From Hydrocarboniclastica marina (GTDB taxonomy: Bacteria > Pseudomonadota > Gammaproteobacteria > Pseudomonadales > Oleiphilaceae), in assembly GCF_004851605.1 (NCBI RefSeq), contig NZ_CP031093.1:3224692-3288691 (forward strand): a DNA stretch of 64,000 nt. Reading direction: 5' to 3'. The first letter of the stretch is position 1. The number at the start of each line of letters is the position of its first letter. The notes below the pieces were generated by a model. It was not told the origin of the DNA and did no database searches. It was given only the letters and a program-made list of their open reading frames with translations. The position numbers were made by a program, and so were the translations under genes. Below are positions 46,669 through 61,709 of the stretch, piece after piece.

Positions 46669-46679
<11 letters not shown>
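46152..46679 (-). CDS. MotA/TolQ/ExbB proton-channel family protein
   Basis: About 175 residues, three membrane helices: LGPVLLLLMLAVGVAIWEAG, RVGPMLGLMGTLIPLGPGLAAL, and TVMGLLVGIVGFVLGRLRRR. The helix-2 motif GLMGTLIPLGPG and helix-3 FDTTVMGLLVGI are characteristic of ExbB/TolQ. ATG 46679 lies inside the end of cobN (11-base overlap), and its stop overlaps the DUF2149 start. Both overlaps mean strict co-translation of CobN, ExbB-like and DUF2149 proteins. It should form a pentameric proton channel energising a periplasmic partner. Confidence 0.85.
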
Positions 46680-51009
<4,330 letters not shown>

Positions 51010-51017
51010 CAAAGCTC

Positions 51018-52475
<1,458 letters not shown>

Positions 52476-52507
52476 CGATTTGCGGTCCGGTGAGGGTTAT
52501 TCACGGC

Positions 52508-53119
52508 TCAGAGCTCGACGCCGGCCTGGGCCTTGATGCCCTGGTCCTTGAAGGCGTGCTTGACCACCTTCATCTCGGTCACGGTGTCTGCCAGCTCGAT
52601 CAACTGTTTGGGCGCATAGCGCCCGGTCACGACCACATGCTGCATTTCCGGGCGGGCCTGCAGGTCGTCCAGCACTTCGTCCAGGTCGAGGTACTCGTGG
52701 CGCAACGCGATGTTCAGCTCATCCAGCAGGATCAGCTTGTAGCTGTCGTCCGCCAGCATATTTTTGACCACCTCCCAGGCGGCGCGGGCAGATTCTTCGT
52801 CCTGTTCGCGATTCTGCGTGTCCCAGGTATAGCCCTGCCCCATGACGTGGTAGTCCACACCGGGCTGGTCCCGAAAAAAGGCCTCCTCCCCGGTGCTGAA
52901 CTTGCCCTTGATGAACTGCACCACGCCGACCTTCATGCCATGCCCCAGGGCGCGCGCCACCATGCCAAAGCCGGAGCTGCTCTTGCCCTTGCCCGGCCCG
53001 GTCAGCACCAGCAGCACACCCTGCTCTTTTTGCGCGCGTTCGATGCGCTGCTGCATGACTTTCTGCTTTGCCGCCATCCGGCGGGCGTGGCGTTCGGGCT
53101 CTTTGGCGTTCTCACGCAT
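52508..53119 (-). CDS. cobO: Corrinoid adenosyltransferase (CobA/BtuR/CobO)
   Basis: 203 residues with the P-loop TGPGKGKSSSGFG of the CobA type, then VGVVQFIKGKF and LILLDELNIALRHEYLD. It adds the 5'-deoxyadenosyl group from ATP to cob(I)alamin or cobyrinate diamide. An Arg/Lys-rich N-terminal arm (PERHARRMAAKQKVMQQRI) precedes the P-loop, as in the enteric enzyme. AGAGGAAA lies before ATG 53119. Fits both import salvage and synthesis. Confidence 0.95.
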   Translation of the reverse strand: MRENAKEPERHARRMAAKQKVMQQRIERAQKEQGVLLVLTGPGKGKSSSGFGMVARALGHGMKVGVVQFIKGKFSTGEEAFFRDQPGVDYHVMGQGYTWDTQNREQDEESARAAWEVVKNMLADDSYKLILLDELNIALRHEYLDLDEVLDDLQARPEMQHVVVTGRYAPKQLIELADTVTEMKVVKHAFKDQGIKAQAGVEL

Positions 53120-53160
53120 GGTCGTTTCCTCTGTTGTGTTCGTTGTGTCCGTTAAACAGG

Positions 53161-54510
53161 TCAGCTGTGTCCGTTGAACAGGTCAGCCACCAGTTGGGGG
53201 GCCGAGGGGAAGTAGCCGTGGAAGTAACTGGCGGTCAGGCTGCCGCACCGGTAGATGGCTTCGCCTTCGGTGCCCCTGAGCTTGCGGGCATGGGCTACGG
53301 GCGCCAGTGAGGTTTCCAGTTCTGAATGGTGGTAGGCGTGGCCGCGCAGTTCCTCATGGGCGCTGGCCCCAGCGCCGGCCATACCCTGCATGCCCAACCC
53401 TTTGAGGCGACCGGCCATGCGCGCCCGCCCCGGCATCAGGCCCAGCATGGCGTGCTCCTCGCCGTCGCCATCCTGCAGGGTCTCCACACAAGCCATCAGG
53501 CCGCCGCACTCGGCCAGGATCGGCTTGTTGGCGCGGTGATGGGCCTGGATAGCGCTGTTCAGAGGCGCGTTCGCCGCCAGCGTGGCGCCGTGCAGTTCCG
53601 GGTAGCCGCCGGGCAGCCAGAGCGCGTCAGCGTCCGGCAGCGTGCTGTCTGCCAGCGGCGAGAAAAACACCAGCTCCGCGCCCATGGCCTGGAGCAGGTC
53701 CAGGTTGGCGCGGTAGATAAAGGCAAAAGCGTTATCCCGGGCGATGGCGATGCGCCGGCCCGCCAGTAGCTGCGGTGGCGCATCGGGTACCGCGGCGCTG
53801 AGATCCACCTGCGCGGGTAACTGGTCAAGCCCGGCCTCGACCAGCACCGCCGCCGCGGCATCCAGCGACGCGTCCAGGTCCGGCAGTTCGCTGGCCTGCA
53901 CCAGTCCCAGGTGCCGGTCGGGAATGGCGAAAGCCTCACTACGGGGAATGGCGCCAAGCAGGCTGATGCCCGGGGGCAGGCTTTCCCTGACCAGTTGCGC
54001 GTGGTAGGCGCTGCCCACGCGGTTGGCGATGACTTCCCGCACCTGGACATCGGGGCGATAGCTCGCCAGCCCCAGGGCTAACGCGCCGAAGGTCTGCCCC
54101 ATGGCGCGGGCGTCCATCACCGGCAACGCGGGAATACCGCAGCTCACGGCCAGGTCCGCACTGCAGGGGTCGCCATCAAAAAGCCCCATGGAGCCTTCCA
54201 CGAGGATCAGGTCCGCGTCCTGGGCTGCTTCGGCCAGGCGCCAGCGGATCTCATCGTCCCCGGTCATCCAGCCGTGTACCTGGTAGACCGGCGCGCCGGA
54301 CGCGACTTCGAGCACCATGGGGTCGAGGTAATCCGGGCCGTGCTTGAACACGCGCACTTTGCGCCCGGCGTTGCGGTGCAACCGGGCCATGGCGGCAGTC
54401 ACCATGGATTTGCCCTGGCCGGAGCCGGGGGCTGTGATCAGCGCAGCCGCGGTTCGGCCACCGACCTGTTCATGGCGCTGTTCTCGGCGTCGTTCATGAT
54501 AGAGGGCCAT
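53161..54510 (-). CDS. cbiA: Cobyrinate a,c-diamide synthase
   Basis: About 449 residues. N-terminal ATP site TAPGSGQGKSMVTAAMARL, then KHGPDYLDPMVLEVASG, and a C-terminal glutaminase domain with Cys in LAECGGLMA and His in GHAYHHSELE. It amidates cobyrinic acid or its metal-free form at a and c. ATG 54510 has AGGTAGG upstream; the longer frame from 54531 begins with TTG. Also named cobB. Its presence with no corrin-ring methyltransferases in the window suggests either salvage of incomplete corrinoids or a separate early-pathway locus. Confidence 0.93.
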   Translation of the reverse strand: MALYHERRREQRHEQVGGRTAAALITAPGSGQGKSMVTAAMARLHRNAGRKVRVFKHGPDYLDPMVLEVASGAPVYQVHGWMTGDDEIRWRLAEAAQDADLILVEGSMGLFDGDPCSADLAVSCGIPALPVMDARAMGQTFGALALGLASYRPDVQVREVIANRVGSAYHAQLVRESLPPGISLLGAIPRSEAFAIPDRHLGLVQASELPDLDASLDAAAAVLVEAGLDQLPAQVDLSAAVPDAPPQLLAGRRIAIARDNAFAFIYRANLDLLQAMGAELVFFSPLADSTLPDADALWLPGGYPELHGATLAANAPLNSAIQAHHRANKPILAECGGLMACVETLQDGDGEEHAMLGLMPGRARMAGRLKGLGMQGMAGAGASAHEELRGHAYHHSELETSLAPVAHARKLRGTEGEAIYRCGSLTASYFHGYFPSAPQLVADLFNGHS

Positions 54511-54514
54511 TCGC

Positions 54515-55342
54515 CTACCTCGCTGGGACAAAAACCGGAGCGCCGTCGGCCTCCACGGTGGTCAGTTTCTGGTCGTACAAACGCTCGAGCAGGGCCACAT
54601 CAAGCATCTCCCCGGCCCGGCCCCACCGGGCTTCGCCGTCGGGAAACAGCAATAGCAGGTGGTCGCACCAGCGCGCTGCCAGATTGAGATCATGCAGGCA
54701 CATGAAAACTGCCCGACCCTCACTGGCCTGCTGCGCAAGCAGCTTCAGCACCGAAACCTGGTGCCGCAGGTCCAGGTGGTTGGTCGGCTCGTCGAGTAAC
54801 CAGGTATGGGGCGCCTGGGTCAGCACCGTGGCGATGGCGACCCGCTGCCGCTCTCCGCCGGAGAGGCTGCTGACCAGCCGGTCTTCGAAGGGGGCCATGT
54901 CGAGTCGGGCGAGCGCGTCACGGGCAAGGGCGAGATCTTTGCCGCTCTCCATCTGCCAGGGCGAGAGCCAGGGATGCCGACCGATAAGCGCCGTTTCCAG
55001 CACGGTGGCCGGGAAGCCATCCTGTCGTTCCTGAAAGACCAGCCCCAACTGCTGTGATACGGCCCGACGCTTGAGGGACGACAACGACTGACTACCCAGC
55101 CTGACCTCACCCTTGCGCGGCTGCCTCAGGCCCGCCAACGTGTGCAACAGCGTGGTTTTGCCCGCGCCGTTGGGGCCCAGCACGCCCCATATCTGACCCT
55201 TTTCCACCGTAAAGTCCAGCGGCTGGCCATCGGCGCGCCCTGGCACATCAACCACAAGACCACAGGCCTGCAGCGAAGCTATCTGTGAACCGATTTGCGG
55301 CTCCTTACGCGGCCCTCCCAGAGCCCCTTCCGACGACCCCAT
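54515..55342 (-). CDS. btuD: Vitamin B12 ABC transporter ATPase
   Basis: 275 residues. Walker A GPNGAGKTT, signature SLSGGERQRVAIA, Walker B TWLLDEPTNHLD, and FMCLHDLNLA. A FecE/BtuD-type ATPase, immediately after the BtuC-type permease (one-base TGATG overlap). The first 20 residues are a non-conserved extension. It drives uptake of cobalamin or another corrinoid from the periplasm. It ends four bases before the cbiA start. Confidence 0.92.
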   Translation of the reverse strand: MGSSEGALGGPRKEPQIGSQIASLQACGLVVDVPGRADGQPLDFTVEKGQIWGVLGPNGAGKTTLLHTLAGLRQPRKGEVRLGSQSLSSLKRRAVSQQLGLVFQERQDGFPATVLETALIGRHPWLSPWQMESGKDLALARDALARLDMAPFEDRLVSSLSGGERQRVAIATVLTQAPHTWLLDEPTNHLDLRHQVSVLKLLAQQASEGRAVFMCLHDLNLAARWCDHLLLLFPDGEARWGRAGEMLDVALLERLYDQKLTTVEADGAPVFVPAR

Positions 55343-56313
55343 CAGCGACTCCGATACAGCAGGTAGAGGAACGTGGGCACGCCGAGCAGCGCCGTGATGA
55401 CGCCGACCGGAAGTTGCTCCGGTGCGATCACCAACCGCGCCAGGGTATCCGCCAGCACCAGCAGTGCGCCTCCTGCCAGTGCACAGGCCGGGAGAATCAA
55501 CCGCTGGTCGTTACCGAGAACCAGGCGCAGCATGTGCGGCACCACCAGCCCGACAAAACCGATGCTGCCGGCGGTCGTAACAGCCGTGGCCGTCAGCAGG
55601 CTGGCGGCGATGAAGATCAGCCATTCCAGCGGGCGCACGGCGACGCCCAATGCCGCGGCCTGCAAGGGCCCTCGCGCCAGCACGTTCAGGCTCCGTCCCA
55701 GGGGGATTATCGCCGCGCAGCTCAGGGCCAACACGACTAGCGCCGGCCATGGGCTGCGGGCGTAGGACATGTCCCCCATCAGCCAGTACAGCATGCCGGG
55801 CAGCGCCTGGGTCGGACTGATGGCCAGCATAAGGGTGATCACCGCTCCCCAGCCCGCCGCAACCACTACGCCGGTGAGCAGCAACCGGGACGGTGTCCAA
55901 CTGCCAGAGCCATGGGCCAGGCCGAACACCAGAAAGGTCGCGAACAATGCGCCCCCGAATGCGGACCCGGAGATAATCGCGCCGCCGAACCCTGCCAGCA
56001 TCGCCAGCAGCGCACCCACCGCCGCACCGCCGGAAAGGCCCAGCACGTATGGATCCGCCAGGGGATTGCGGAGCAGCACCTGCATCAGGGCGCCAGCCAC
56101 CGCCAGCAGTCCCCCGGTCGCGAATGCCGACAGCGTGCGGGGCAGTCGCAGCTCCAACACCAGGGTGCGCTGCAGGCTGGTGCCGTCACCCAGAATCACT
56201 GCCAGGATGTCTGCCGGCGCAATGGCGACACTGCCGATACCCACGGATAGCACCATCGCACCCAGGCTCAGTAAGGCGAGCACCATAAGCGGCAGCCGCA
56301 GGGACCGGGTCAT
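55342..56313 (-). CDS. btuC: Vitamin B12 ABC transporter permease
   Basis: 323 residues of the FecCD/BtuC family with about ten membrane helices. Family landmarks include LRLPRTLSAFATGGLLAVAG, NPLADPYVLGLSGGAAVGAL and GSIGFVGLVVPHMLRLVLG. Its start overlaps the btuF stop by four bases. It forms a dimeric channel for corrinoid. An early-helix charge-poor sequence is normal for the family. Confidence 0.92.
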   Translation of the reverse strand: MTRSLRLPLMVLALLSLGAMVLSVGIGSVAIAPADILAVILGDGTSLQRTLVLELRLPRTLSAFATGGLLAVAGALMQVLLRNPLADPYVLGLSGGAAVGALLAMLAGFGGAIISGSAFGGALFATFLVFGLAHGSGSWTPSRLLLTGVVVAAGWGAVITLMLAISPTQALPGMLYWLMGDMSYARSPWPALVVLALSCAAIIPLGRSLNVLARGPLQAAALGVAVRPLEWLIFIAASLLTATAVTTAGSIGFVGLVVPHMLRLVLGNDQRLILPACALAGGALLVLADTLARLVIAPEQLPVGVITALLGVPTFLYLLYRSR

Positions 56314-57263
56314 GGTGCAGCAGGTCCGTCAGTTTGAGCCGCCGCGCGTTTGCTCCGGACCTGCTCCAGTTTTTCACAGAACAACCGGCTGCCCTGGAGC
56401 AGCCGCGGCGTTGGCCGCTGGATCAGGGAGGGCGGCACAAAAAACAGATTGTCGTCTTCAGTCGCCTGCAGGGCCGGGAAGTCAGCCCAGCGGGTGAGCC
56501 AGTGGCGGTTCTCCTCGCCCATGCCACCGGCCAGGATTGCTTCAGGATCAGCTGCCAGCACAGCCTCCGCGCTGATTCGCGGCACCAGCCGCTCGAGATC
56601 CCCGAAAACATTGACACCGCCGCAGAGCGAGATCACCTTGCCGATCAGATGCTCGTCGTTCACGGTCATCAGTGGCTCATCCCACACCTGGTAGAAGACA
56701 CTGACCGGCTCGGCATCAGCATGCTGTTCGGCCAGCCCGGCCATGCCCTGGCGAAACTCATCGGCCACCTGCTGGCCCGCCTGATCGGTAGCGGCCAGGC
56801 GGGCAAGACGCTCGATCGCGGTCGAGACGCCTTCAAAGTCGCGCGGCTCAATGGAGAAAACCGCCATGTCGAGGGTCCGCAATTTCTCCAGTTGTTCGCG
56901 GGGATTACCGGTGACCCATCCGACCACCAGGTCGGGTTTGAGCGCGACCAGCGTTTCCAGATCCAGGCGGGTGTGGCTGCCTACGGACTGCACCTGCTTT
57001 GCTTCAGGTGGGTAGTCGCTGAAAGAGACTACTGCGACGACCTTTTCCCCGGCCCCGGCCGCGTAAACCAGCTCCGTAGCACCGGGGGAAAGCACCGCGA
57101 TCCGCCGGGCCGGTTGCTCCAGGCAGACTTCTTCGCCGGTATCGTCAGTTGCGCACACCGCCGCCATAGCCTGACCCGCAGGGCCGAGCAAGCCGAAACC
57201 CAGCAACAGCGCCAAGGCAGCGCGGCGGGTCCAGCACGGAAAGTTAGCGGCGATATATTTCAT
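56310..57263 (-). CDS. btuF: Vitamin B12 periplasmic binding protein
   Basis: 317 residues: signal peptide with AALALLLGFGLLGPAGQAMA, then a two-lobe BtuF/FhuD-like fold with RIAVLSPGATELVYAAGAGEK (a typical BtuF opening in two parts) and SLCGGVNVFGDLERLVPRISAEAVLA. ATG 57263 overlaps the btuB stop by four bases. It carries corrinoid from the TonB receptor to BtuCD. The binding specificity (cobalamin or precursors) is not fixed by sequence. Confidence 0.9.
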   Translation of the reverse strand: MKYIAANFPCWTRRAALALLLGFGLLGPAGQAMAAVCATDDTGEEVCLEQPARRIAVLSPGATELVYAAGAGEKVVAVVSFSDYPPEAKQVQSVGSHTRLDLETLVALKPDLVVGWVTGNPREQLEKLRTLDMAVFSIEPRDFEGVSTAIERLARLAATDQAGQQVADEFRQGMAGLAEQHADAEPVSVFYQVWDEPLMTVNDEHLIGKVISLCGGVNVFGDLERLVPRISAEAVLAADPEAILAGGMGEENRHWLTRWADFPALQATEDDNLFFVPPSLIQRPTPRLLQGSRLFCEKLEQVRSKRAAAQTDGPAAP

Positions 57264-59104
57264 CGGCCGAAGTTTACACTGACGAAAGCGGCGCGGCCGG
57301 CGTTGATGTAGTTCGCGGCGGTTTCATACTGTTTGTCCGTCACGTTTTCCACTGTGAGCCTGGCACTCCAGAGCGGTGCGAAGGTCCAGGTGGCGCGCAG
57401 GTCGAGCAAGCCGAAGCCGGCCAGGCGCTTCTCATTTTCCGCATCATTGTAGCGATGGTTTTGCAGTGTCCATGAGCCGCCTAGCTCCCATTCCCCCAGT
57501 TGCCGATCAGCGTCCAGACGCAAGCTCTGGGTGGCCCGCCGTTCGAGGTCGTTTCCGGTCTCGCGGTCTTCCGGGTCGAGGAAGGTCAGTGCGGCCGCGA
57601 GATCCCACCTAGCGAGTTCTGCACCGGCAGCTAACTCGGCGCCTTGTATACGAGCCCGGGCAATATTCTGTGGACTGTACAGGCCGCTCGGGGTCGGCGC
57701 CCAATCAATCAAGTCGTCAACTTCAGTCCGAAAAACGGCAAAATCCCAAAAAAAAGCCTGATATTGACCGCGAGCGCCAACTTCTAATGTCTCGGAGGAC
57801 TCTGCGTTAAGGTCAGGGTTTCCGCCGGTCGGATAGTAGAGATCGTTGAAGGTAGGCGCCCTGTATGCCGTACCGTAACTGGTCCGCAAAGTATGATGAT
57901 CGTCCAGCTTGTACCCCAGTGCCAAGCTCCCGGTGGTCTCCCCGCCAAACGCTTCGTTATCGTCGTAGCGCAGGCTGGGCTGTAACGAAAACGGACTGAA
58001 ATCGAGCAGTCCCTGGACGAAAAAAGCGCGGTTCCAGCGGCTGCTTTCGGAATAGGCTGTGGTGCCACTTACGTTGTCGTCCATGTACTCGGCACCTGCA
58101 GCCAATTCATGGTCGCCAAAAATCGCGTTGTTGTCCCAACGCACGGTTCGAGTGCGGGTATCGAACTGGCTTGAGTCGGCGCTCGCATCGGGGAAATCCT
58201 CAGACTCATCCCGGGCCTCACTCACAGTCAGCCGGCTACGCCAATTCTCTGCCAGAGGCGCCTCGCCATAAACGCCCGCAACCTGCTGGACGTAGTCCAT
58301 GTCGCCGGTGTTGTATTCGGTATTACCTTCCGCACGGAGCGCCAGCAGGCCAGTCTGGATGCCATTATCAAAACGATGGGACAATTTGGCCAGGCCGGTT
58401 GTGTTGTCATAGCCCTTATCGCTGCCGCCTTCGCGGATTGCGGCACCGTCGGTGTTCAGGTGGCTGCCGGCGATACTGAAGCGGGTGCCATTCCGAATGC
58501 CCGACAGGCCCGCGCTGTAGCGCTGAGTGTTGAACGAGCCGGTGCCAACAGAAGCGCGAGGATTGAAGCCCTCCTCGTCACCATCGACAGTGAACAACTG
58601 CACCACCCCACCCATGGCGTCGGCCCCGTAGAGACTACCGCGAGGCCCCCGTACGATTTCCATGCGTTCGAACATACGCGGCTCAAGATGCTGCCAGGCA
58701 GCGCCGCCAGAGGTAGCCGAGCGCAGGCGTATACCGTCGATCAGCATCAGGGTCGCCTTGTTGCTGATGCCGCGGATCATCACGCTGGTGGTCTTGCCGT
58801 ATGAGCCGTTGCCAGTTACGTCCACACCCGGCTGAGCGCGAATGACGTCCGTGACACTGTTTGGATCCTGCCGACGAAGGGTTTCCTGATCTATTACCGA
58901 GACCGAAGCCAGGCTTTGGCTCTGGGTCTGTACGCCTAAGGTCGGCGTGACCACCAGCGGGTCGAGTTCAAGTATAGAATCATCGGTGGCCTGGTTCTCG
59001 GCAGCGGCACTGGTGGCCGGGGCTGTCTGGGAGTATGCAAGACCCGGCACCAGGGCAAACAGGCTACCGGACAACACAACAACGGGAAGGCACTGCACTT
59101 TCAT
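57260..59104 (-). CDS. btuB: TonB-dependent vitamin B12 receptor
   Basis: About 614 residues. Signal peptide, TonB-box-like segment LDPLVVTP, plug domain (SVTDVIRAQPGVDVTGNGSYG, SVMIRGISNKATLMLIDGIR), then a 22-strand-type barrel ending VFVSVNF-like, GR at the very end. The family call to BtuB rests on the cobalamin riboswitch, operon and plug sequence. ATG 59104 is preferred; GTG 59119 is in frame. Its translation should be shut by the upstream riboswitch when cobalamin is plentiful. It is the first gene of the operon. Confidence 0.9.
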   Translation of the reverse strand: MKVQCLPVVVLSGSLFALVPGLAYSQTAPATSAAAENQATDDSILELDPLVVTPTLGVQTQSQSLASVSVIDQETLRRQDPNSVTDVIRAQPGVDVTGNGSYGKTTSVMIRGISNKATLMLIDGIRLRSATSGGAAWQHLEPRMFERMEIVRGPRGSLYGADAMGGVVQLFTVDGDEEGFNPRASVGTGSFNTQRYSAGLSGIRNGTRFSIAGSHLNTDGAAIREGGSDKGYDNTTGLAKLSHRFDNGIQTGLLALRAEGNTEYNTGDMDYVQQVAGVYGEAPLAENWRSRLTVSEARDESEDFPDASADSSQFDTRTRTVRWDNNAIFGDHELAAGAEYMDDNVSGTTAYSESSRWNRAFFVQGLLDFSPFSLQPSLRYDDNEAFGGETTGSLALGYKLDDHHTLRTSYGTAYRAPTFNDLYYPTGGNPDLNAESSETLEVGARGQYQAFFWDFAVFRTEVDDLIDWAPTPSGLYSPQNIARARIQGAELAAGAELARWDLAAALTFLDPEDRETGNDLERRATQSLRLDADRQLGEWELGGSWTLQNHRYNDAENEKRLAGFGLLDLRATWTFAPLWSARLTVENVTDKQYETAANYINAGRAAFVSVNFGR

Positions 59105-59299
59105 GTAATCGCCACTCACTCAGTATCCCATGCACGCCCGCACGGGGATCAGTAGGTGTTGTGGCGGGAGACGGCAGGCGGGTAGGGAGTTCGAGCGGTG
59201 GGGGACCGCTTTACCCACCATACCGTTGCCCACCGCAACGTCTGGTGTTGGGAGCATCGCCGGACTTCAGATTAATAAAGTCAGGGCGACTCTGTTGCT
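59105..59299. other. Expression-platform region between riboswitch and btuB
   Basis: About 195 bases. An imperfect hairpin AGCGGT/ACCGCT sits at 59190-59220 with no T-run, so the switch between gene-on and gene-off folds is not resolved here. No gene is visible. Confidence 0.4.
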
Positions 59300-59526
59300 C
59301 CCCTTTCAGGCCGGTCTCCGGGCTAATGAGCGGAACCCTCGGGTTCCCGGACGATCACCTTCCCATGCCGTGGCGGCACAGTGGCGCATTTGACCGTCGT
59401 TGACTCAATCACCGTTGCGGGGGCAGCGTTGGCTTGGTCCGTTTTCATAACGCGAAGAGCGATTAGGAATTGACGGAGGACCAACTTCCCGTTTCACCCC
59501 GGTGCGCGTTGCACCGGGACACCTGA
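59300..59526 (-). ncRNA. Cobalamin riboswitch
   Basis: Minus-strand hallmarks appear in order: GGTGCAACGCGCACCGGGGT and a GAAACGGGAAG start, GCCACTG, GGGAAGGTGATC, and the B12 box AGCCCGGAGACCGGCC (about 59309-59324). It is followed by about 190 bases to the btuB start. The region in between has no obvious T-tract terminator, so control of ribosome binding is more likely than attenuation. Confidence 0.95.
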
Positions 59527-59536
59527 AAGTGCGGCA

Positions 59537-59565
59537 AGGCTAACAACAGGTTAACCCTTGGTCAA
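59537..59565 (-). promoter_or_regulatory. Sigma-70 promoter of the B12 operon
   Basis: On the minus strand TTGACC (-35), a 17-base spacer and TAGCCT (-10), placing the start site some 10 bases before the riboswitch. The -35 overlaps the last codons of cobD (59562 on). Confidence 0.6.
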
Positions 59566-60584
59566 TCAGATTGAGCGTTACGACTTCGGCTCGACCGGCC
59601 CAGGGCGTCATCCAGACGTGCCCACTCGCGTTCAGATCCTGGCAGGCCGATCCTCAAGCCCGAGGGATCAGTGAAGTGACGTACCAGCACGGCCTGCCCG
59701 GCAAGGGCTTGATAGATCTCGAAGGCGTTGGGATGGCGCACGTAGCAGAACAGATTGGTCGATCCCGATGGAGCAAGGCCGTGCGCTGCCAGAAGCTCTG
59801 CCATGCAACGGGAGTCGTGGGCAAGCTGGCGTCGGGTGGTCTGCTGCCACCCAAAATCGGCCAGCGCCCTTTCCATGAGGTAACGCGCGGGTCCACTGAC
59901 GGACCAGGGACCCAGCAGCCGGCCCAGCGCCTTGCACAACTCCGGACAGGCAATCACTGCGCCCGCCCGAACACCCGCCAGCCCGAAGAATTTACCCAGG
60001 GACCTGAGCACGATCAAACCGGGCTGACCCGCAGCGGCCGCAAGGCTATGGGCCTCATTGCCGGAGATAAAAGCTTCGTCCACGATCAACCAGCCATCGC
60101 GCTGAGCCAAGCGATTTCGCCAGGCGAGCAGTCGTTCAGAGGCGAGCAGCTCACCCGTGGGATTGTTGGGCTGGATCCAGACGACCACATCAAGGCCGTC
60201 CAGCTGTGCCTCGATCGCCTCGGCGCTCAGCGCCTGAACCTCATGCCCCGACGCCCGCCAGCAATGGCCGTGTTCCTCATAGCCCGGCCGGGGAACCGCG
60301 ACCCGACCGGGCGCACGCAATCGGGGCAGAGCCTGAATGGCGGCCTGGCTGCCGGCCACCGCCAGCACCCCCGCATGTTCATGGGGCTGCGCCCACGACC
60401 GTATCGCGCTCACCAGGGCATCGTCATCCTCCGGCAGGCGGCGCCAGACATCTTCTGGGATTTGCGGTACCGGCCAGGCCTGCGGGTTAATGCCCGTGGA
60501 CAGGTCGAGCCAGTTCTCCCGCGGGATACGCCAGAGCGCTGCGGCTGCATTTAATTCACCGCCGTGTAGAGGAAGATCAGCCAC
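59562..60584 (-). CDS. cobD: L-threonine-O-3-phosphate decarboxylase
   Basis: 340 residues of a PLP-dependent class I/II aminotransferase fold. PLP-lysine block [14 protein letters not shown] and [11 protein letters not shown]. It makes (R)-1-amino-2-propanol phosphate for the corrinoid side chain. The start overlaps the cbiB stop by eight bases. Alternative names are CobC in the Pseudomonas denitrificans scheme; cbiB here carries the CobD name there, so take care with symbols. Its stop is 35 bases from the riboswitch. Confidence 0.9.
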   Translation of the reverse strand: MADLPLHGGELNAAAALWRIPRENWLDLSTGINPQAWPVPQIPEDVWRRLPEDDDALVSAIRSWAQPHEHAGVLAVAGSQAAIQALPRLRAPGRVAVPRPGYEEHGHCWRASGHEVQALSAEAIEAQLDGLDVVVWIQPNNPTGELLASERLLAWRNRLAQRDGWLIVDEAFISGNEAHSLAAAAGQPGLIVLRSLGKFFGLAGVRAGAVIACPELCKALGRLLGPWSVSGPARYLMERALADFGWQQTTRRQLAHDSRCMAELLAAHGLAPSGSTNLFCYVRHPNAFEIYQALAGQAVLVRHFTDPSGLRIGLPGSEREWARLDDALGRSSRSRNAQSD

Positions 60585-61554
60585 TTCTCACCTCGCCTGC
60601 GTTCGTCGCCTCCACGCTCAGCTCCCCGGTCAGAACAAACCAAACGGTCGCAGCGGCGAGCATGAACAGCCAAAGCCAGACGCCCCGCTGCACCAGTCGC
60701 ACAGCCTGCTCAATGGTATCCGCATCCGCTGCTGAACCGGCGCCAAGCCGTGGACGCTGCTTGATGCCCTCCCCGTAGGGCGCGGGGCCGCCAAGCGCGA
60801 CGCCCAACGCGCCCGCACCGGCGGCCATCACCGGCCCCGCATTGGGGCTGTCCCATTGGGGAGCCTGACGGCGCCAGCAGGCAAGGGCCAGTCGTGTCTG
60901 GCCTACCAACGCATAGGTCAGTGCGGTCAGCCGGGCCGGGACCCAGTTCAATAGGTCATCCAGACGAGCGGCGACCCGGCCAAACTCGAGGAAGCGCTCA
61001 TTCCTGTACCCCCACATGGCATCCAGTGTATTGACCGCCCTATGCAGGACCACGCCCGGCAGGCCCAGCACCAGATACCAGAACAGGCTGGCAAAGATGG
61101 CGTCCGCCCCATTCTCAAGCACCGACTCAGTTGCGGCCGACGCCACCCCGGTCATATCCAGCGTCCCGGTTCTGCGGCTGACGATCCGGCCCACCTGGGC
61201 ACGCGCCTGCTCCAGATCACCTGTTCTCAGCGGCTGTGCGACCGCCCGCGCGTGTTCAGTCAGGCCACGCAGAGACAGCGCCAGCCAGAGCACCACGGCC
61301 TCGACCACGGGGAGCAGGAGACTTGGCACAGTCCGGGCCACCAGAGCCGCAACCAACACCGGCGGGCCGACCAGGATGAACAACCCCAGCGCGCCCCGCA
61401 GTATGCGGTGGCCGGACCGGTTGAAACGAAGTTCGAGGCGCTGGGTCGCCGTCCCGAACAGCACCAGGGGATGAAACCGGCGGGGTTCGCCCAGCCGGAG
61501 ATCCAACAGTAAGGCTGCCGTGCAAACGATTAGCAGGGTTGGCAAATTATCCAC
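60577..61554 (-). CDS. cbiB: Adenosylcobinamide-phosphate synthase
   Basis: 325 residues of the membrane CbiB family: [53 protein letters not shown] and [17 protein letters not shown] are conserved. It attaches the aminopropanol phosphate to cobyric acid. Start is GTG 61554 with only a weak ribosome site. The region 61555-61709 between it and cobT is divergent and should hold both promoters. Confidence 0.9.
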   Translation of the reverse strand: MDNLPTLLIVCTAALLLDLRLGEPRRFHPLVLFGTATQRLELRFNRSGHRILRGALGLFILVGPPVLVAALVARTVPSLLLPVVEAVVLWLALSLRGLTEHARAVAQPLRTGDLEQARAQVGRIVSRRTGTLDMTGVASAATESVLENGADAIFASLFWYLVLGLPGVVLHRAVNTLDAMWGYRNERFLEFGRVAARLDDLLNWVPARLTALTYALVGQTRLALACWRRQAPQWDSPNAGPVMAAGAGALGVALGGPAPYGEGIKQRPRLGAGSAADADTIEQAVRLVQRGVWLWLFMLAAATVWFVLTGELSVEATNAGEVRSG

Positions 61555-61709
61555 TACACACTCTTTGTCTACTGCATTCTGTTTATTGGGATGGCACCGG
61601 GAGCTTTACGCGAGCGGTCTTCAGGCTGCACGCGTGGTGGCGCAGTGTACTTGACAGCCCTGCGGGTGCGTTAGACCATCGTGCGCCCCAACCCGACCGA
61701 GCGGCCGCC

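Noticed and set aside
56334-57311. 325-codon plus-strand frame opposite btuF
   Set aside because: Shadow of btuF; composition is typical of antisense frames and it would disrupt the operon.
59571-60554. 327-codon plus-strand frame opposite cobD
   Set aside because: Shadow of the aminotransferase-fold gene, whose PLP site is intact.
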